This document shows, one piece after another, positions 18,029-27,012 of a stretch of DNA of 64,000 nt. Source of the DNA: Mediterranea sp. An20. Lineage in GTDB: Bacteria; Bacteroidota; Bacteroidia; Bacteroidales; Bacteroidaceae. The translations under genes and the position numbers were made by a program. Positions within the stretch are counted from its first letter, which is position 1, and each line of letters opens with the position of its first letter. The DNA lies in NCBI RefSeq assembly GCF_002160055.1, contig NZ_NFJV01000002.1, positions 172,800-236,799 on the forward strand, written 5' to 3'. The notes below the pieces were generated by a model. That model made no database searches, was not told where the DNA came from, and worked only from the letters and a program-made list of their open reading frames with translations.

Positions 18029-18287
18029 ATTAAAATATTTATTATATGTCGTTTGTTTTAGTATTATTAATATTTTCTTCTGTTCTCTTGAAGAAGTATG
18101 TTTTTAGACTTCCTTGGGCGAATATTTGCAAAAAGTAAAAGCCCAGCTATGGTATTGTGTGCTTGAATCTTATCGAGGGATATATTTGCACGTGGAGAGG
18201 GCTTAGGGAGTGAGTTCTCTGGCTGATTGACAGGGAGGAAGCCTGTCTGATGTATCAGAATGATTTTCCCGAGAAAACCATCAGCGC

Positions 18288-18375
18288 TATAGAGAGCGGA
18301 TTTCTAAGGTATAACGGCCCTCTTTTCAAAGTATAAGGAGCGGACTTGTAATATATAAGAAGTAACAGATTGTTT
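18288..18375 (+). repeat. Degenerate 22-bp intergenic repeat array (copy 3)
   Basis: Units start at 18288 (TATAGAGAGC), 18310 (TATAACGGCC), 18332 (TATAAGGAGC) and 18354 (TATAAGAAGT). All four begin TATA and are exactly 22 bp apart. Confidence 0.65.
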
Positions 18376-18677
18376 GTCAGTGTTGTACAGAACGATTCCT
18401 GCCGGATATGTGGCAGGAAGAGGTTCGGGCTTTTAGGTGGCGTGAAACAGTGTAGTGCTTGACTGTTTGCGCTGCTTTTCTGTTTGGCTCTTTGTCTGGT
18501 GGTCTGCCGGAGTTGTCCCGATGTGTGGCAGGGGTAAGATTCGTTTATAAAGGATTATCTTTTTTATTAAATATGTATATTGATGAATTGTTCGGTATGT
18601 TTAGAAAAGAATTTGTTAAACGTATGGCTGTTTATAATATTTAACGCTTTTATGTCGTAGATATTAAATATTATCTA

Positions 18678-18685
18678 TAAGTTTG
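18678..18685 (+). promoter_or_regulatory. -7 element (TAAGTTTG) for the lipoprotein-SusC-SusD operon
   Basis: TAnnTTTG match, 35 bp upstream of the ATG at 18720. Confidence 0.5.
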
Positions 18686-18719
18686 CATCGATAACAAGTT
18701 TAACTAAATAAATCGAATC

Positions 18720-19121
18720 ATGAAATTAAAAATTAAAGATGTGATGTTGGCGCTGTTGTTGCTTGCAGTGCCATTTTGGGGATTGGTTTCCTGCAGTGAT
18801 GATGATGGCGGCATAATGGGGCCTGTTGCCATTAATAGTTGTCAGTGTACAGCCACTACGGTTACGCCCATCTGGACTTTGGTGCCCAATGACAATTGTG
18901 ACGGGTATATTATTACGCTTTATTTGGGTACGCGTGAGAATTTAGGTGAAATGGTAGAGCAGTTGACTTTTGACCATCGTACCTGTCAATACACTTTTAC
19001 AGGTTTGACTCCTGATACGGACTATGTGATATGTACGCAGGCCATACCCAGTGCATCGAGCGGTTTCAGCGATGCGCAGTTGTATTGGAAAGAGTTCACG
19101 ACCCTTGCTGCGGAGAATTGA
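18720..19121 (+). CDS. Small lipoprotein with a fibronectin type III-like domain
   Basis: A 133-residue lipoprotein: a signal of about 24 residues ends LVSC at C25, followed by SDDDGG. The remainder fits one Fn3-like sandwich, ending YTFTGLTPDTDYVICTQAIP, the typical F-G strand pattern. Surface lipoproteins of glycan loci usually follow SusD; here it comes first, 34 bp before susC. It probably helps bind glycan at the cell surface, but a missing carbohydrate-binding module makes this an inference. Confidence 0.7.
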   Translation: MKLKIKDVMLALLLLAVPFWGLVSCSDDDGGIMGPVAINSCQCTATTVTPIWTLVPNDNCDGYIITLYLGTRENLGEMVEQLTFDHRTCQYTFTGLTPDTDYVICTQAIPSASSGFSDAQLYWKEFTTLAAEN

Positions 19122-19155
19122 ATCTTGATATTTTAACTTATTAAATCTTGATGAC

Positions 19156-22100
19156 ATGAAATGCATGAATCTTAGGTTTGGCGTTTTGACATTACTGGTT
19201 GTCACTTCTTCCTATTCCATAGGGACAAGTGCCTCGGTGAAAGAGAATTTGTTTGCGACTGAATCTTTTCAGGCAGACGACAAGGAATGTACGGGAATTG
19301 TAGTTGATGAGGCTGGTGTGCCTCTTATTGGAGCTTCGGTTCGTGTGGCAGGTACCCAGCGGGGAGCCATAGCCGACATAGACGGAAAGTTCTCCATAGC
19401 AGATGTGCCCATAGGTACTGTGCTCAACATCAGTTATGTAGGCTATGAGACAGCCGAGGTGAAATTTGAAGGAAAAAGCCTGCGTGTAGTGCTGCATGAG
19501 AACAATATGTTGGAGGAAGTAGTGGTTATCGGTTACGGCGTTTCTCAGAAAAGGACCAAGGTAACCAACTCCATATCCAAGGTAAGCGATGAAGCCCTGA
19601 CGGTCGGTGCGCATGCCAATCCGGCGCAGGCACTGGCGGGTGCTGTGGCAGGTGTGAAGGTGCATGTGACTTCCGGTTCACCGGCTGCAACGCCTTCTAT
19701 CACCATTCGCGGTGGCTCGAACTATGACGGAGGTTCCAATGAACCGTTGGTGATTGTAGACGGTGTAATCCGCAATTCGCTGTCGGATATAAATCCCAAT
19801 GACATTGAGTCGATGAACGTATTGAAGGATGCGGGAGCAACAGCCCTTTATGGAGCACGTGCCGGCAATGGAGTTATTCTTATTACTACCAAGAAAGGAA
19901 AGCAAGGCTCTGCCCATATTGACTTCAATCTGAAAGTCGGTATGAATTATTACGATAACGGCTATACGATGTGCTCGGATGAGGATTATCTTTATTACTA
20001 CCGACTGGCTCTTCAGAATGCCGAACATACTTTGCCGGGAGGAGCTTATGCTTCGCAATACAACAATATGCTGTATGCTACCAATCAGCCTGGTGGTATC
20101 GGGCGTACGGAGCTGGACAATAGCCAGTCTTATAATATCTTGAGAAAAACAGATGCCAATGCCTACCTGTTGCAGCAGGGATGGAAGGAGATGCTGGACC
20201 CTGTCAGTGATAATTATATTCTGTACAAAAATACCGACCCTCTGAAGATGAACGGACGGAATCCGTATATAACCCAGGATTACAATATCAGCATTTCGGG
20301 CGGCAACGACCGGGGCAGTTATTATGCTGGATTGGGTTATTACGATGCAGACGGCCTTATTAAAGGCACATTTTATAAGCGCTACAGCTTTGCCCTGACT
20401 GGCAGCTACAAGATAACCAAATGGTTGGAGTCGAATTCTGTCTTTAACTTTACACGTGCCAATTGGCTGAATGACGATCCAATGCTGAACACTACTTATT
20501 TCCTGAACCGTGGTTTAGGTTATAAATTTGTGCGTTATGAGACGGAAGATGGTACACCTTTGTTCGGCACGAGCAATCCTACTATCAATGTCAATGCGAA
20601 TTCGGGAAATTTCGACCGCGACTACCAGTCGGATAAGTTCTCGATGAGTCAATCGTTGACGGCTACCATTTTGCCGGGCTTGACCCTGAAAGGTACGATG
20701 AGCTGGTTCTATAACGAAGAATATGATGAAGCTTTCAATCATGCTTACTATAATTCCAATGTGGGCGTGCTGAATCCTAACGGGTCGGCAGGTGTGGACA
20801 GGACTTATTCTACAAGTGCCTCTTTCTTGCGCTATTTTGATGAAACCTATAACGTAGTCGCTAATTTCAATCGCGTTTTTGCAGAAAAGCATACGGTCAA
20901 CGCCATGTTGGGAAGTGAACTGTATAAGCGCCGTTACCGTGATTTCAGTGCCAGTGGTTATGGCGCTCCAACGGGTGATTTCGCAGACCTGGGCTTGACT
21001 CAGAATGATGCAGACGTACAGTCTCGCTCCATTGACTCCTCGCATGCCAAAGAAGCACTCTTGTCCTATTTTGCCCGTGTGGAATATGATTATATGGATA
21101 AGTACCTGGTTGCTGCGACTTTCAGACGGGATGGTTATTCCCGGTTGGTAAACAATAAGTGGGGTAACTTCCCCGGTGTATCTGCGGGTTGGGTTTTCTC
21201 GGAAGAAGATTTCTGGAAGAATCTGGGTCTGGAATGGCTTAACTATGGAAAGCTGCGCGGGTCATTCGGTCTGAACGCTACGATTAATTCCAATTATTTG
21301 GGATATTACACCTTGCAGGGAGCCTATAGCGCTTATATGTACAACAGTGTGTATGGTTATCGAATCAGTACCCTTCCCAATCCGAATCTGAAATGGGAGA
21401 GAACCCGTACTGGAGAGGTCGGACTGGATTTGGGCTTCCTTCAGAACCGTTTTAATTTGGGGCTGACATATTACAACCGCCTGACAATGGACAAATATTC
21501 GTCTCTTTCGTTGCCGCAGACTTCAGGATTTTCTTCTGTTGTGGCTAACAATGGTTCTTATCGGAACCAGGGTCTTGAAATTGACTTTGGCGCCACTCTG
21601 TTGCGTACGCGTGATTTCCTGTGGACATTGAATGCCAATATAACCTACAACAAGAATACGATAGTGAAACTGCCGGATAATGGTTTGACCAATAATCGCC
21701 AAGGTGGTACGGAAGTATATACGGGTAACGGTACGGACACTCATTATGTGGGAGGCTACCAGGAAGGGCAGACCCCCGGTAGTTTCGTAGGCTATGGAGT
21801 GGTCAAGATGGTGCGTTCGCAGGCAGAAGTCGATGCGTTGGGCGACTACATTGATGTGGGTGGTTCGTATGGCGTGGGCGTTTATGCCACGGAAGCTGGA
21901 CGGCAGAGGTTGCTTGCCATGGGCTATACAAATAATGTGCAGTTGATGCCCGGTGATTTTGTCTATGAAGACAGAAACGGCGACAATATGGTGGAGGCCC
22001 GTGACCGTAAGATTCTGGGAAATCTGACACCGAAATGGACAGGAGGTTTTGATACGACCTTGAAATGGAAGGGACTTCAGCTCTATGCCAGATTTGATAT

Positions 22101-22536
22101 GGGCTTTGGATTCCAGGTATACGACTCTAATATTGCTTTCTGGCTGGGCGAGGGACAAGGAGCTATGGCCTTCAGCGAAGAAGTGCGTGATACGTGGACA
22201 CCGGACAATCCTGATGCCAAATATCCGCGTGTGGTTTGGGCCTCTCAGTATGGTACAGATAGTTACATCCGGACTAACTCATTCTTTACGCAAAGCGGTA
22301 ATTATCTGGCTTGCCGTGAGCTTCAGTTGTCTTATACTTTGCCTACGGATATTTGCAGAAAGTTCCATTGCCAGGGATTGACAGTTTCTGTGACAGGACA
22401 GAACTTGGGCTATATTAAGTCTTGCACGATTCCTTTGCCTGATAATGTTACCTATACTTCCGGAAATACAGCCGGTAATGGCGGTACATATAATGTGCCT
22501 CGTACCTTGCTGTTTGGCTTGAATGTTTCGTTTTAA
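19156..22536 (+). CDS. SusC/RagA-family TonB-dependent outer-membrane receptor
   Basis: A 1126-residue importer. After the signal peptide comes a carboxypeptidase-regulatory-like domain (about 45-115: CTGIVVDEAGVPLIGASVRV, FSIADVPIGTVLNISYVGYE), then the SusC signature around LEEVVVIGYGVSQKRTK, the plug domain (ANPAQALAGAVAGVKV, SITIRGGSN, LVIVDGV, NDIESMNVLKDAGATALYGA) and a large beta-barrel ending with F in FGLNVSF. It imports oligosaccharides with its SusD partner. An ATG at 19165 is an alternative start. Operon order: Fn3-like lipoprotein, SusC, SusD. Confidence 0.96.
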   Translation: MKCMNLRFGVLTLLVVTSSYSIGTSASVKENLFATESFQADDKECTGIVVDEAGVPLIGASVRVAGTQRGAIADIDGKFSIADVPIGTVLNISYVGYETAEVKFEGKSLRVVLHENNMLEEVVVIGYGVSQKRTKVTNSISKVSDEALTVGAHANPAQALAGAVAGVKVHVTSGSPAATPSITIRGGSNYDGGSNEPLVIVDGVIRNSLSDINPNDIESMNVLKDAGATALYGARAGNGVILITTKKGKQGSAHIDFNLKVGMNYYDNGYTMCSDEDYLYYYRLALQNAEHTLPGGAYASQYNNMLYATNQPGGIGRTELDNSQSYNILRKTDANAYLLQQGWKEMLDPVSDNYILYKNTDPLKMNGRNPYITQDYNISISGGNDRGSYYAGLGYYDADGLIKGTFYKRYSFALTGSYKITKWLESNSVFNFTRANWLNDDPMLNTTYFLNRGLGYKFVRYETEDGTPLFGTSNPTINVNANSGNFDRDYQSDKFSMSQSLTATILPGLTLKGTMSWFYNEEYDEAFNHAYYNSNVGVLNPNGSAGVDRTYSTSASFLRYFDETYNVVANFNRVFAEKHTVNAMLGSELYKRRYRDFSASGYGAPTGDFADLGLTQNDADVQSRSIDSSHAKEALLSYFARVEYDYMDKYLVAATFRRDGYSRLVNNKWGNFPGVSAGWVFSEEDFWKNLGLEWLNYGKLRGSFGLNATINSNYLGYYTLQGAYSAYMYNSVYGYRISTLPNPNLKWERTRTGEVGLDLGFLQNRFNLGLTYYNRLTMDKYSSLSLPQTSGFSSVVANNGSYRNQGLEIDFGATLLRTRDFLWTLNANITYNKNTIVKLPDNGLTNNRQGGTEVYTGNGTDTHYVGGYQEGQTPGSFVGYGVVKMVRSQAEVDALGDYIDVGGSYGVGVYATEAGRQRLLAMGYTNNVQLMPGDFVYEDRNGDNMVEARDRKILGNLTPKWTGGFDTTLKWKGLQLYARFDMGFGFQVYDSNIAFWLGEGQGAMAFSEEVRDTWTPDNPDAKYPRVVWASQYGTDSYIRTNSFFTQSGNYLACRELQLSYTLPTDICRKFHCQGLTVSVTGQNLGYIKSCTIPLPDNVTYTSGNTAGNGGTYNVPRTLLFGLNVSF

Positions 22537-22557
22537 AATGTATAATGTTTATCTAAT

Positions 22558-24384
22558 ATGAATTTGAATATGAAAAAATATATCAGAACTTTGATGCTGG
22601 GAACATTTCTGGGAACCGGGCTTATGTCAACTTCTTCTTGTAGTGACATTCTGGATGTGACTCCGGAAGATTGGTTCAGTGCTTATTCTTTCTGGCAGAC
22701 TCAATCGGAATTCGAAGGGTTCGTTTCGGCGGTTTCCAATCAGTTCCGGGCTAATTATCCGGCCAATATCTTATTCTATGCAGGCGAACTTCGTGCAGGA
22801 GGTTTTGAACTGACAACTATTGACGGGTCGGGCATTTTGAACTCCAGTGTCATACAGAACATCTATGATGAGACCACCAATTATCAGTTTAGTAATTTTG
22901 GCGGGTATTATGGCTTCATCGCAAATCTGAATGAACTGATTTACCGGTGTGACAATACGACAGTCCTTTCCAATGATGTGAAGAACGGATTGCTCGGTAT
23001 CGCTTATGGCTGGCGTGCGTATGCTTATTTCCAGATGTACCGTATGTACGGCGGAGTGGTCTTGCGTCTGACGCCTGACGTAGTGTTGGGGGAATATGAT
23101 CCTACGCAGTTATATAAGGGACGTGCTACGGCGGAAGAAACTTTGACACAAATCAAGAGTGACATCCAGCAGTCTTTAGACTACTTTAATAGTTCTACTT
23201 ACGTCTATAATAGTGGTGCGGCAGATTATTATTGGTCGAAAGCAGCTACGGAAATGCTGGCCGGTGAGGTTTATTTGTGGTCGGGAAAGGTTTCTACTGG
23301 CGACCATGTCGCTGCTGCGGAAGATGTAGCTACGGCAGCCACTTATTTTGACAACGTAATTAATGACTACGGATATGAATTGCAATCGGATTATTTCAGC
23401 GTATGGACTACTCCGCACAATTCCGAATCCATTTACAGTATCTGTTACAGCGACGAGAATGACGGAGCCTATTATACCTATCCGCCTTATTATTTGCTGT
23501 GGGCCAGAACTACTGGTACAGCATACAATAACTATTGGAGTACGCAGGATCAGGAAGGCTGGGGACATGTGAAAGGGATAGCCAACCGTTTTGGGAAGTG
23601 GTACGATCCGGAGACCGGAACTTCGGAGGATATTGAAATCTGGAGTTCCTGCAGCTTTGGACCAATGCGTTATACCTATAAGAATGCACTCTATTACCAG
23701 TTTGATGAAGATGATTCCCGTATTAATATGTTTTATCCGCAGTGGTATGTCAATGAAGGGGAGGAAGATATGCAATACATTCCCGACTTCGATCCGACAA
23801 AGTATAGACTGGCCGGTACTTTTGTCTGCAAGTTCCGGCCGAAGATGGTGTCTTCCAGCACTTATTATACTTTTGCCAATGATATGCCCATTTATCGTCT
23901 GGCTTTGGCTTACCTGTATGCTGCAGAATGTGCCAACTATGCCGGAGACAATGCAGCCGTGGAATACTATATCAATGCCATCCGTCAGCGAGCATACGGC
24001 GACAAATGGGATGAATCCAGATATGGTTATGTGGCAGGAAGCTTTGTAGAGAATGAAAATGCTATCATGCGTGAGAAGGATAAGGAGTTTATTATGGAAG
24101 GTCAGCGCTGGTGGGACTTGCGCCGTTTGACAACGGTGAAAGGTGGCACGCAGAAAGACCACTTCGTATTCCAGCCACAAGGCTGCGTAGGTTACGGGCT
24201 GAATACGACCGAGAACCCTTGGATGGTGGATATTAACGGGGAACTGGTTGAAACGAATACCCCCGTATTGGACGGTACGACTCAAGATGAGCACTTGTTG
24301 CTTTGGCCTATTGATGCTACTGTGATGGGGTCAGATCCTGAAATTGAGCAGAATCCCGGTTATGAGATAGATGCTGAAGAATAA
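22558..24384 (+). CDS. SusD/RagB-family glycan-binding lipoprotein
   Basis: A 608-residue surface lipoprotein; signal MKKYIRTLMLGTFLGTGLMS, lipobox TSSC, then SDILDVTPEDWFS, the usual SusD start. TPR-like helices follow (NGLLGIAYGWRAYAYFQMYR, MYGGVVLRL) and the C-terminus has EFIMEGQRWWDLRRLTTV and LLLWPID, both hallmarks. It captures glycan and lids the SusC barrel. An ATG at 22570 is the likelier true start because it gives a compact signal. Last gene of the operon, followed by a terminator. Confidence 0.95.
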   Translation: MNLNMKKYIRTLMLGTFLGTGLMSTSSCSDILDVTPEDWFSAYSFWQTQSEFEGFVSAVSNQFRANYPANILFYAGELRAGGFELTTIDGSGILNSSVIQNIYDETTNYQFSNFGGYYGFIANLNELIYRCDNTTVLSNDVKNGLLGIAYGWRAYAYFQMYRMYGGVVLRLTPDVVLGEYDPTQLYKGRATAEETLTQIKSDIQQSLDYFNSSTYVYNSGAADYYWSKAATEMLAGEVYLWSGKVSTGDHVAAAEDVATAATYFDNVINDYGYELQSDYFSVWTTPHNSESIYSICYSDENDGAYYTYPPYYLLWARTTGTAYNNYWSTQDQEGWGHVKGIANRFGKWYDPETGTSEDIEIWSSCSFGPMRYTYKNALYYQFDEDDSRINMFYPQWYVNEGEEDMQYIPDFDPTKYRLAGTFVCKFRPKMVSSSTYYTFANDMPIYRLALAYLYAAECANYAGDNAAVEYYINAIRQRAYGDKWDESRYGYVAGSFVENENAIMREKDKEFIMEGQRWWDLRRLTTVKGGTQKDHFVFQPQGCVGYGLNTTENPWMVDINGELVETNTPVLDGTTQDEHLLLWPIDATVMGSDPEIEQNPGYEIDAEE

Positions 24385-24416
24385 ATACATACATGGTTTT
24401 GATTTTGTAGATTGAG

Positions 24417-24456
24417 AAAGAGGAGGCAAACACGAATGAATGTCTCCTCTTTTTCT
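24417..24456 (+). terminator. Terminator after SusD
   Basis: AAAGAGGAG (24417-24425) pairs with CTCCTCTTT (24444-24452), followed by TTCTTGG. Confidence 0.75.
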
Positions 24457-24488
24457 TGGCTTTTGAGAGTCAGTTAAAAGTGCGTTTG

Positions 24489-26144
24489 TCACTTCCGGTC
24501 ATTCTGCCGTATCTCCACGCGACGTATCTTGCCGCTGATAGTCTTGGGCAGTTCGTCCACGAACTCGATGACGCGCGGATACTTGTAGGGGGCGGTCACG
24601 CGCTTCACGTGGTTCTGCAGTTCCTTGACCAGCGCATCGTCGGCTTTGTCTCTGTAGTCTTTAGAGAGGACGATGGTGGCCTTCACCACCTGTCCGCGTA
24701 TTTCATCGGGTACACCGGTGATGGCACATTCCACTACGGCGGGATGGGTCATCAGGGCGCTTTCCACTTCGAAGGGACCGATGCGGTAGCCCGAACTTTT
24801 GATGACGTCATCGGCACGTCCCACGAACCACAAGTAGCCGTCTTCATCCTTCCAGGCCACGTCGCCCGTATAATAGATGCCGTCATGCCAGGCCTCGCGG
24901 GTGCGTTCCGGGTCGCGGTAGTATTCCTTGAAGAGCCCGAGTGGCTTTCCTTTGTCTGTGCGGATGACAATTTGCCCTTGTTCGCCAGCTTCGACGGAGC
25001 GGCCGTCGTGGTCTATGAGGTCTACGTCATACTGTGGGTTGGGCAGGCCCATGCTGCCCGGCTTGGGTTCCATCCAAGGCATGGTGGCCACGGTAAGAGT
25101 GGTCTCTGTCTGCCCGAAGCCTTCCATCAGTTTGATGCCGGTCAGTTTCTTAAAGGTTTCAAATACGGCGGGATTCAGTGCCTCACCCGCGATGGTACAG
25201 TATTGCAGGTGGCTGAGGTCGAACTTCGTCAGGTCTTCATGGATGAGGAAGCGGAAGATGGTGGGCGGTGCACAGAGCGAGGTGACGTGATAATCCTGTA
25301 TCTTCTGCAGGATGTCGTGGGGCGTGAACTTCTCGTGGTCGTAGACAAAGACCGTAGCGCCGGCAATCCACTGTCCGTACAGCTTGCCCCATACGGCCTT
25401 TCCCCAGCCTGTGTCGGCTATGGTCAGGTGCAGACTGTCGGGGTGGAGGTTGTGCCAGAAGCTGCCCGTAACGATGTGTCCCAATGGATAGGTGAAGTCG
25501 TGTGCCACCATCTTAGGTTCGCCGGTGGTGCCGCTGGTGAAATACATCAGCGAGATGTCGTCGTTGCTGTTGGGATGTTCGGGTTTCACGAAAGGAGCGG
25601 CGTGGTCTATGCCCTGGTGGAAGTCTAAATAGCCTTCGGGCACTTCGGGACCTACGCTGACCAGACACTTCACGCTGGGCGACTCAGGCAGAGCGGCGGT
25701 GATATGGTCGGTGATGACTGTTTCGCCGGCGCAGACTATCATTTTAATGTCTGCGGCATTGCAGCGGTATACGATGTCCTTCTTCGTCAGCAGGTGGGTG
25801 GCAGGGATGACCACAGCACCAATCTTATGCAGGGCGATGATGCTGAACCAGAACTCGTAGCGGCGTTTCAGGATGAGCATCACCATGTCGCCGTGCCCGA
25901 TACCGAGGCTTTGGAAGTAGGAGGCGGTGCGGTCGGTCTCGCGTTTCATGTCGGCAAAGGTGAAGTGGCGGCACTCGCCTTTGTCATTGGTCCAGAGCAG
26001 GGCCGGTTTGTCGGGAGCTTCGGCTGCCCAGGCATCTACGACGTCATAGCCGAAGTTGAAGTTATCCGGCACATTGATGTGCAGGTTGCGGATGAAATCT
26101 TCTTGAGATGTAAATGTGGTTTGAGTCAGAAATCTTTCTATCAT
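24489..26144 (-). CDS. AMP-forming acyl-CoA ligase (acetyl/medium-chain type)
   Basis: A 551-residue adenylating enzyme that activates a carboxylate with ATP and CoA. Motifs in order: MYFTSGTTGEPKMVAHDF (P-loop-like), GEALNPAVFETF, GFGQTETT (A5), IYYTGDVAWKDEDGYLWFVG (A7/A8), RADDVIKSSGYRIGPFEVE and the catalytic lysine in PKTISGKIRR. The pattern resembles the AcsM/MACS family more than long-chain ligases; the acyl substrate is not determined. It follows the XRE-cupin regulator on the same strand, a pairing that suggests this regulator controls it. Confidence 0.9.
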   Translation of the reverse strand: MIERFLTQTTFTSQEDFIRNLHINVPDNFNFGYDVVDAWAAEAPDKPALLWTNDKGECRHFTFADMKRETDRTASYFQSLGIGHGDMVMLILKRRYEFWFSIIALHKIGAVVIPATHLLTKKDIVYRCNAADIKMIVCAGETVITDHITAALPESPSVKCLVSVGPEVPEGYLDFHQGIDHAAPFVKPEHPNSNDDISLMYFTSGTTGEPKMVAHDFTYPLGHIVTGSFWHNLHPDSLHLTIADTGWGKAVWGKLYGQWIAGATVFVYDHEKFTPHDILQKIQDYHVTSLCAPPTIFRFLIHEDLTKFDLSHLQYCTIAGEALNPAVFETFKKLTGIKLMEGFGQTETTLTVATMPWMEPKPGSMGLPNPQYDVDLIDHDGRSVEAGEQGQIVIRTDKGKPLGLFKEYYRDPERTREAWHDGIYYTGDVAWKDEDGYLWFVGRADDVIKSSGYRIGPFEVESALMTHPAVVECAITGVPDEIRGQVVKATIVLSKDYRDKADDALVKELQNHVKRVTAPYKYPRVIEFVDELPKTISGKIRRVEIRQNDRK

Positions 26145-26148
26145 TTCT

Positions 26149-26270
26149 TAAATTGAGAATTGAGAGTTGAGAATTAAAAATTTGAGAGTTGAGATTTGAA
26201 AAATAGAAGTATATAAGATATTGCCTGTGCGCTTCTATTTCTTAATTCTCAATTCTTCATTTTTAATTTA
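26149..26270. repeat. AT-rich inverted repeat with AATTGAG heptads (copy 1)
   Basis: The left arm reads ATTGAGAATTGAGAGTTGAG and the right arm carries TTAATTCTCAATTCTTCA. Inside, AAATAGAAG (26201-26209) pairs with CTTCTATTT (26232-26240). It fills the gap between the regulator stop and the acyl-CoA ligase start; a related element lies at 34260-34372. It may act as a processing or attenuation hairpin. Confidence 0.5.
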
Positions 26271-26816
26271 TAAGATGATTGCCAGGAAGCGCACCGTCTT
26301 TCCGTCCAGTGCTTTCATGCCGTGGGGCAGTTTGGAGTTGAAGTAGATGCTGTCTCCTGGGTTAAGGGTCAGTTCTTTGCCGCCGACACTGAGCAGCAGT
26401 CGGCCTTCGATGACGAGGTTGAACTCCTGTCCGTCGTGTGTATTGTAGTGCATGGGGCGGTCGCCCGGCTCTACGGTGACGATGAAGGGGTCGGCCTTGC
26501 GGTTGCGGAATCCGGCGGCCAGGGCCTGGTACTTGTAGACTTTGGTGCGTTCCACGCTGACACCTTTGCCGGCGCGGGTCACGAAGTAGGTACTCATCTT
26601 GGGTTCTTCGCCAAACATCAGTGCATCGAGTGCGATGCCGTAGTGGCGGGCTATTTGCTGGAGCATGCTGACGGAGATGTCGTGTTCGCCCGATTCGGCA
26701 CGTTCGTACTCGGCCGGGTCGATGCCGCAGTCGGCGGCTACCTCGGCTGGGGATAGCTCCATAGCGTCGCGCAGTCCGCGCAGGCGCTCGGCAATTTGCT
26801 TGATTTGTTCGTCCAC
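26268..26816 (-). CDS. XRE-family regulator with C-terminal cupin domain
   Basis: A 182-residue transcription factor: helix-turn-helix at about 9-65 (LRGLRDAMELSPAEVAADCG, ISVSMLQQIARHYGIALDAL) and a cupin sensor at about 105-180 (DRPMHYNTHDGQEFNLVIEG, NPGDSIYFNSKLPHGMKAL). This architecture senses a small molecule and represses a linked metabolic gene; here the linked gene is the acyl-CoA ligase 123 bp downstream. The start is GTG at 26816, placed directly after a 7-bp tandem repeat. Confidence 0.88.
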   Translation of the reverse strand: MDEQIKQIAERLRGLRDAMELSPAEVAADCGIDPAEYERAESGEHDISVSMLQQIARHYGIALDALMFGEEPKMSTYFVTRAGKGVSVERTKVYKYQALAAGFRNRKADPFIVTVEPGDRPMHYNTHDGQEFNLVIEGRLLLSVGGKELTLNPGDSIYFNSKLPHGMKALDGKTVRFLAIIL

Positions 26817-26820
26817 GTAA

Positions 26821-26855
26821 TTAATGGTTAATGGTTAATGATTAATGGTTAATTC
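26821..26855. repeat. Tandem 7-bp repeat (TTAATGG)
   Basis: Five heptads: TTAATGG, TTAATGG, TTAATGA, TTAATGG, TTAATTC. It ends 4 bp upstream of the GTG start of the XRE-cupin gene, so copy-number change would alter the leader of that gene if it is transcribed from farther upstream. Confidence 0.7.
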
Positions 26856-27012
26856 TTTGTTTGGCCGTTTTGATACTGGCTGTTATGATTTTAAGCAAGG
26901 CTAAGGCATCTTGGTTGACACTTTCATAGGCATCTTTTTCTATGAAGTTGGTCGCATATAGAAGTTTTAGCCAATACAGGGTTTCGTTGGTTTCTTTTTG
27001 AGCGATTATCAA
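26842..27012 (-). pseudogene. 3' half of a four-helix-bundle (S23/IVP-type) protein gene
   Basis: On the minus strand the frame reads AQKETNETLYWLKLLYATNF, then a helix IEKDAYESVNQDALALLKII and TASIKTAKQRINH with a stop inside the heptad repeat. This is the second half of the ~120-residue four-helix-bundle proteins related to the 23S rRNA intervening-sequence protein. The first half, with the start codon, is absent: upstream the frame runs directly into the 3' end of proC. A fragment left by a rearrangement. Confidence 0.7.

Larger units (their letters stand above)
17962..18719. other. 758-bp divergent intergenic region of the glycan locus
   Basis: It holds the minus-strand -7 TATATTTG (18021-18028) for the GH20 operon and the plus-strand -7 TAAGTTTG (18678-18685) for the lipoprotein-SusC-SusD operon. 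In the middle lies a 22-bp repeat array (18288-18375). No regulator gene and no convincing small ORF. The length is unusual for this genome. Confidence 0.6.
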
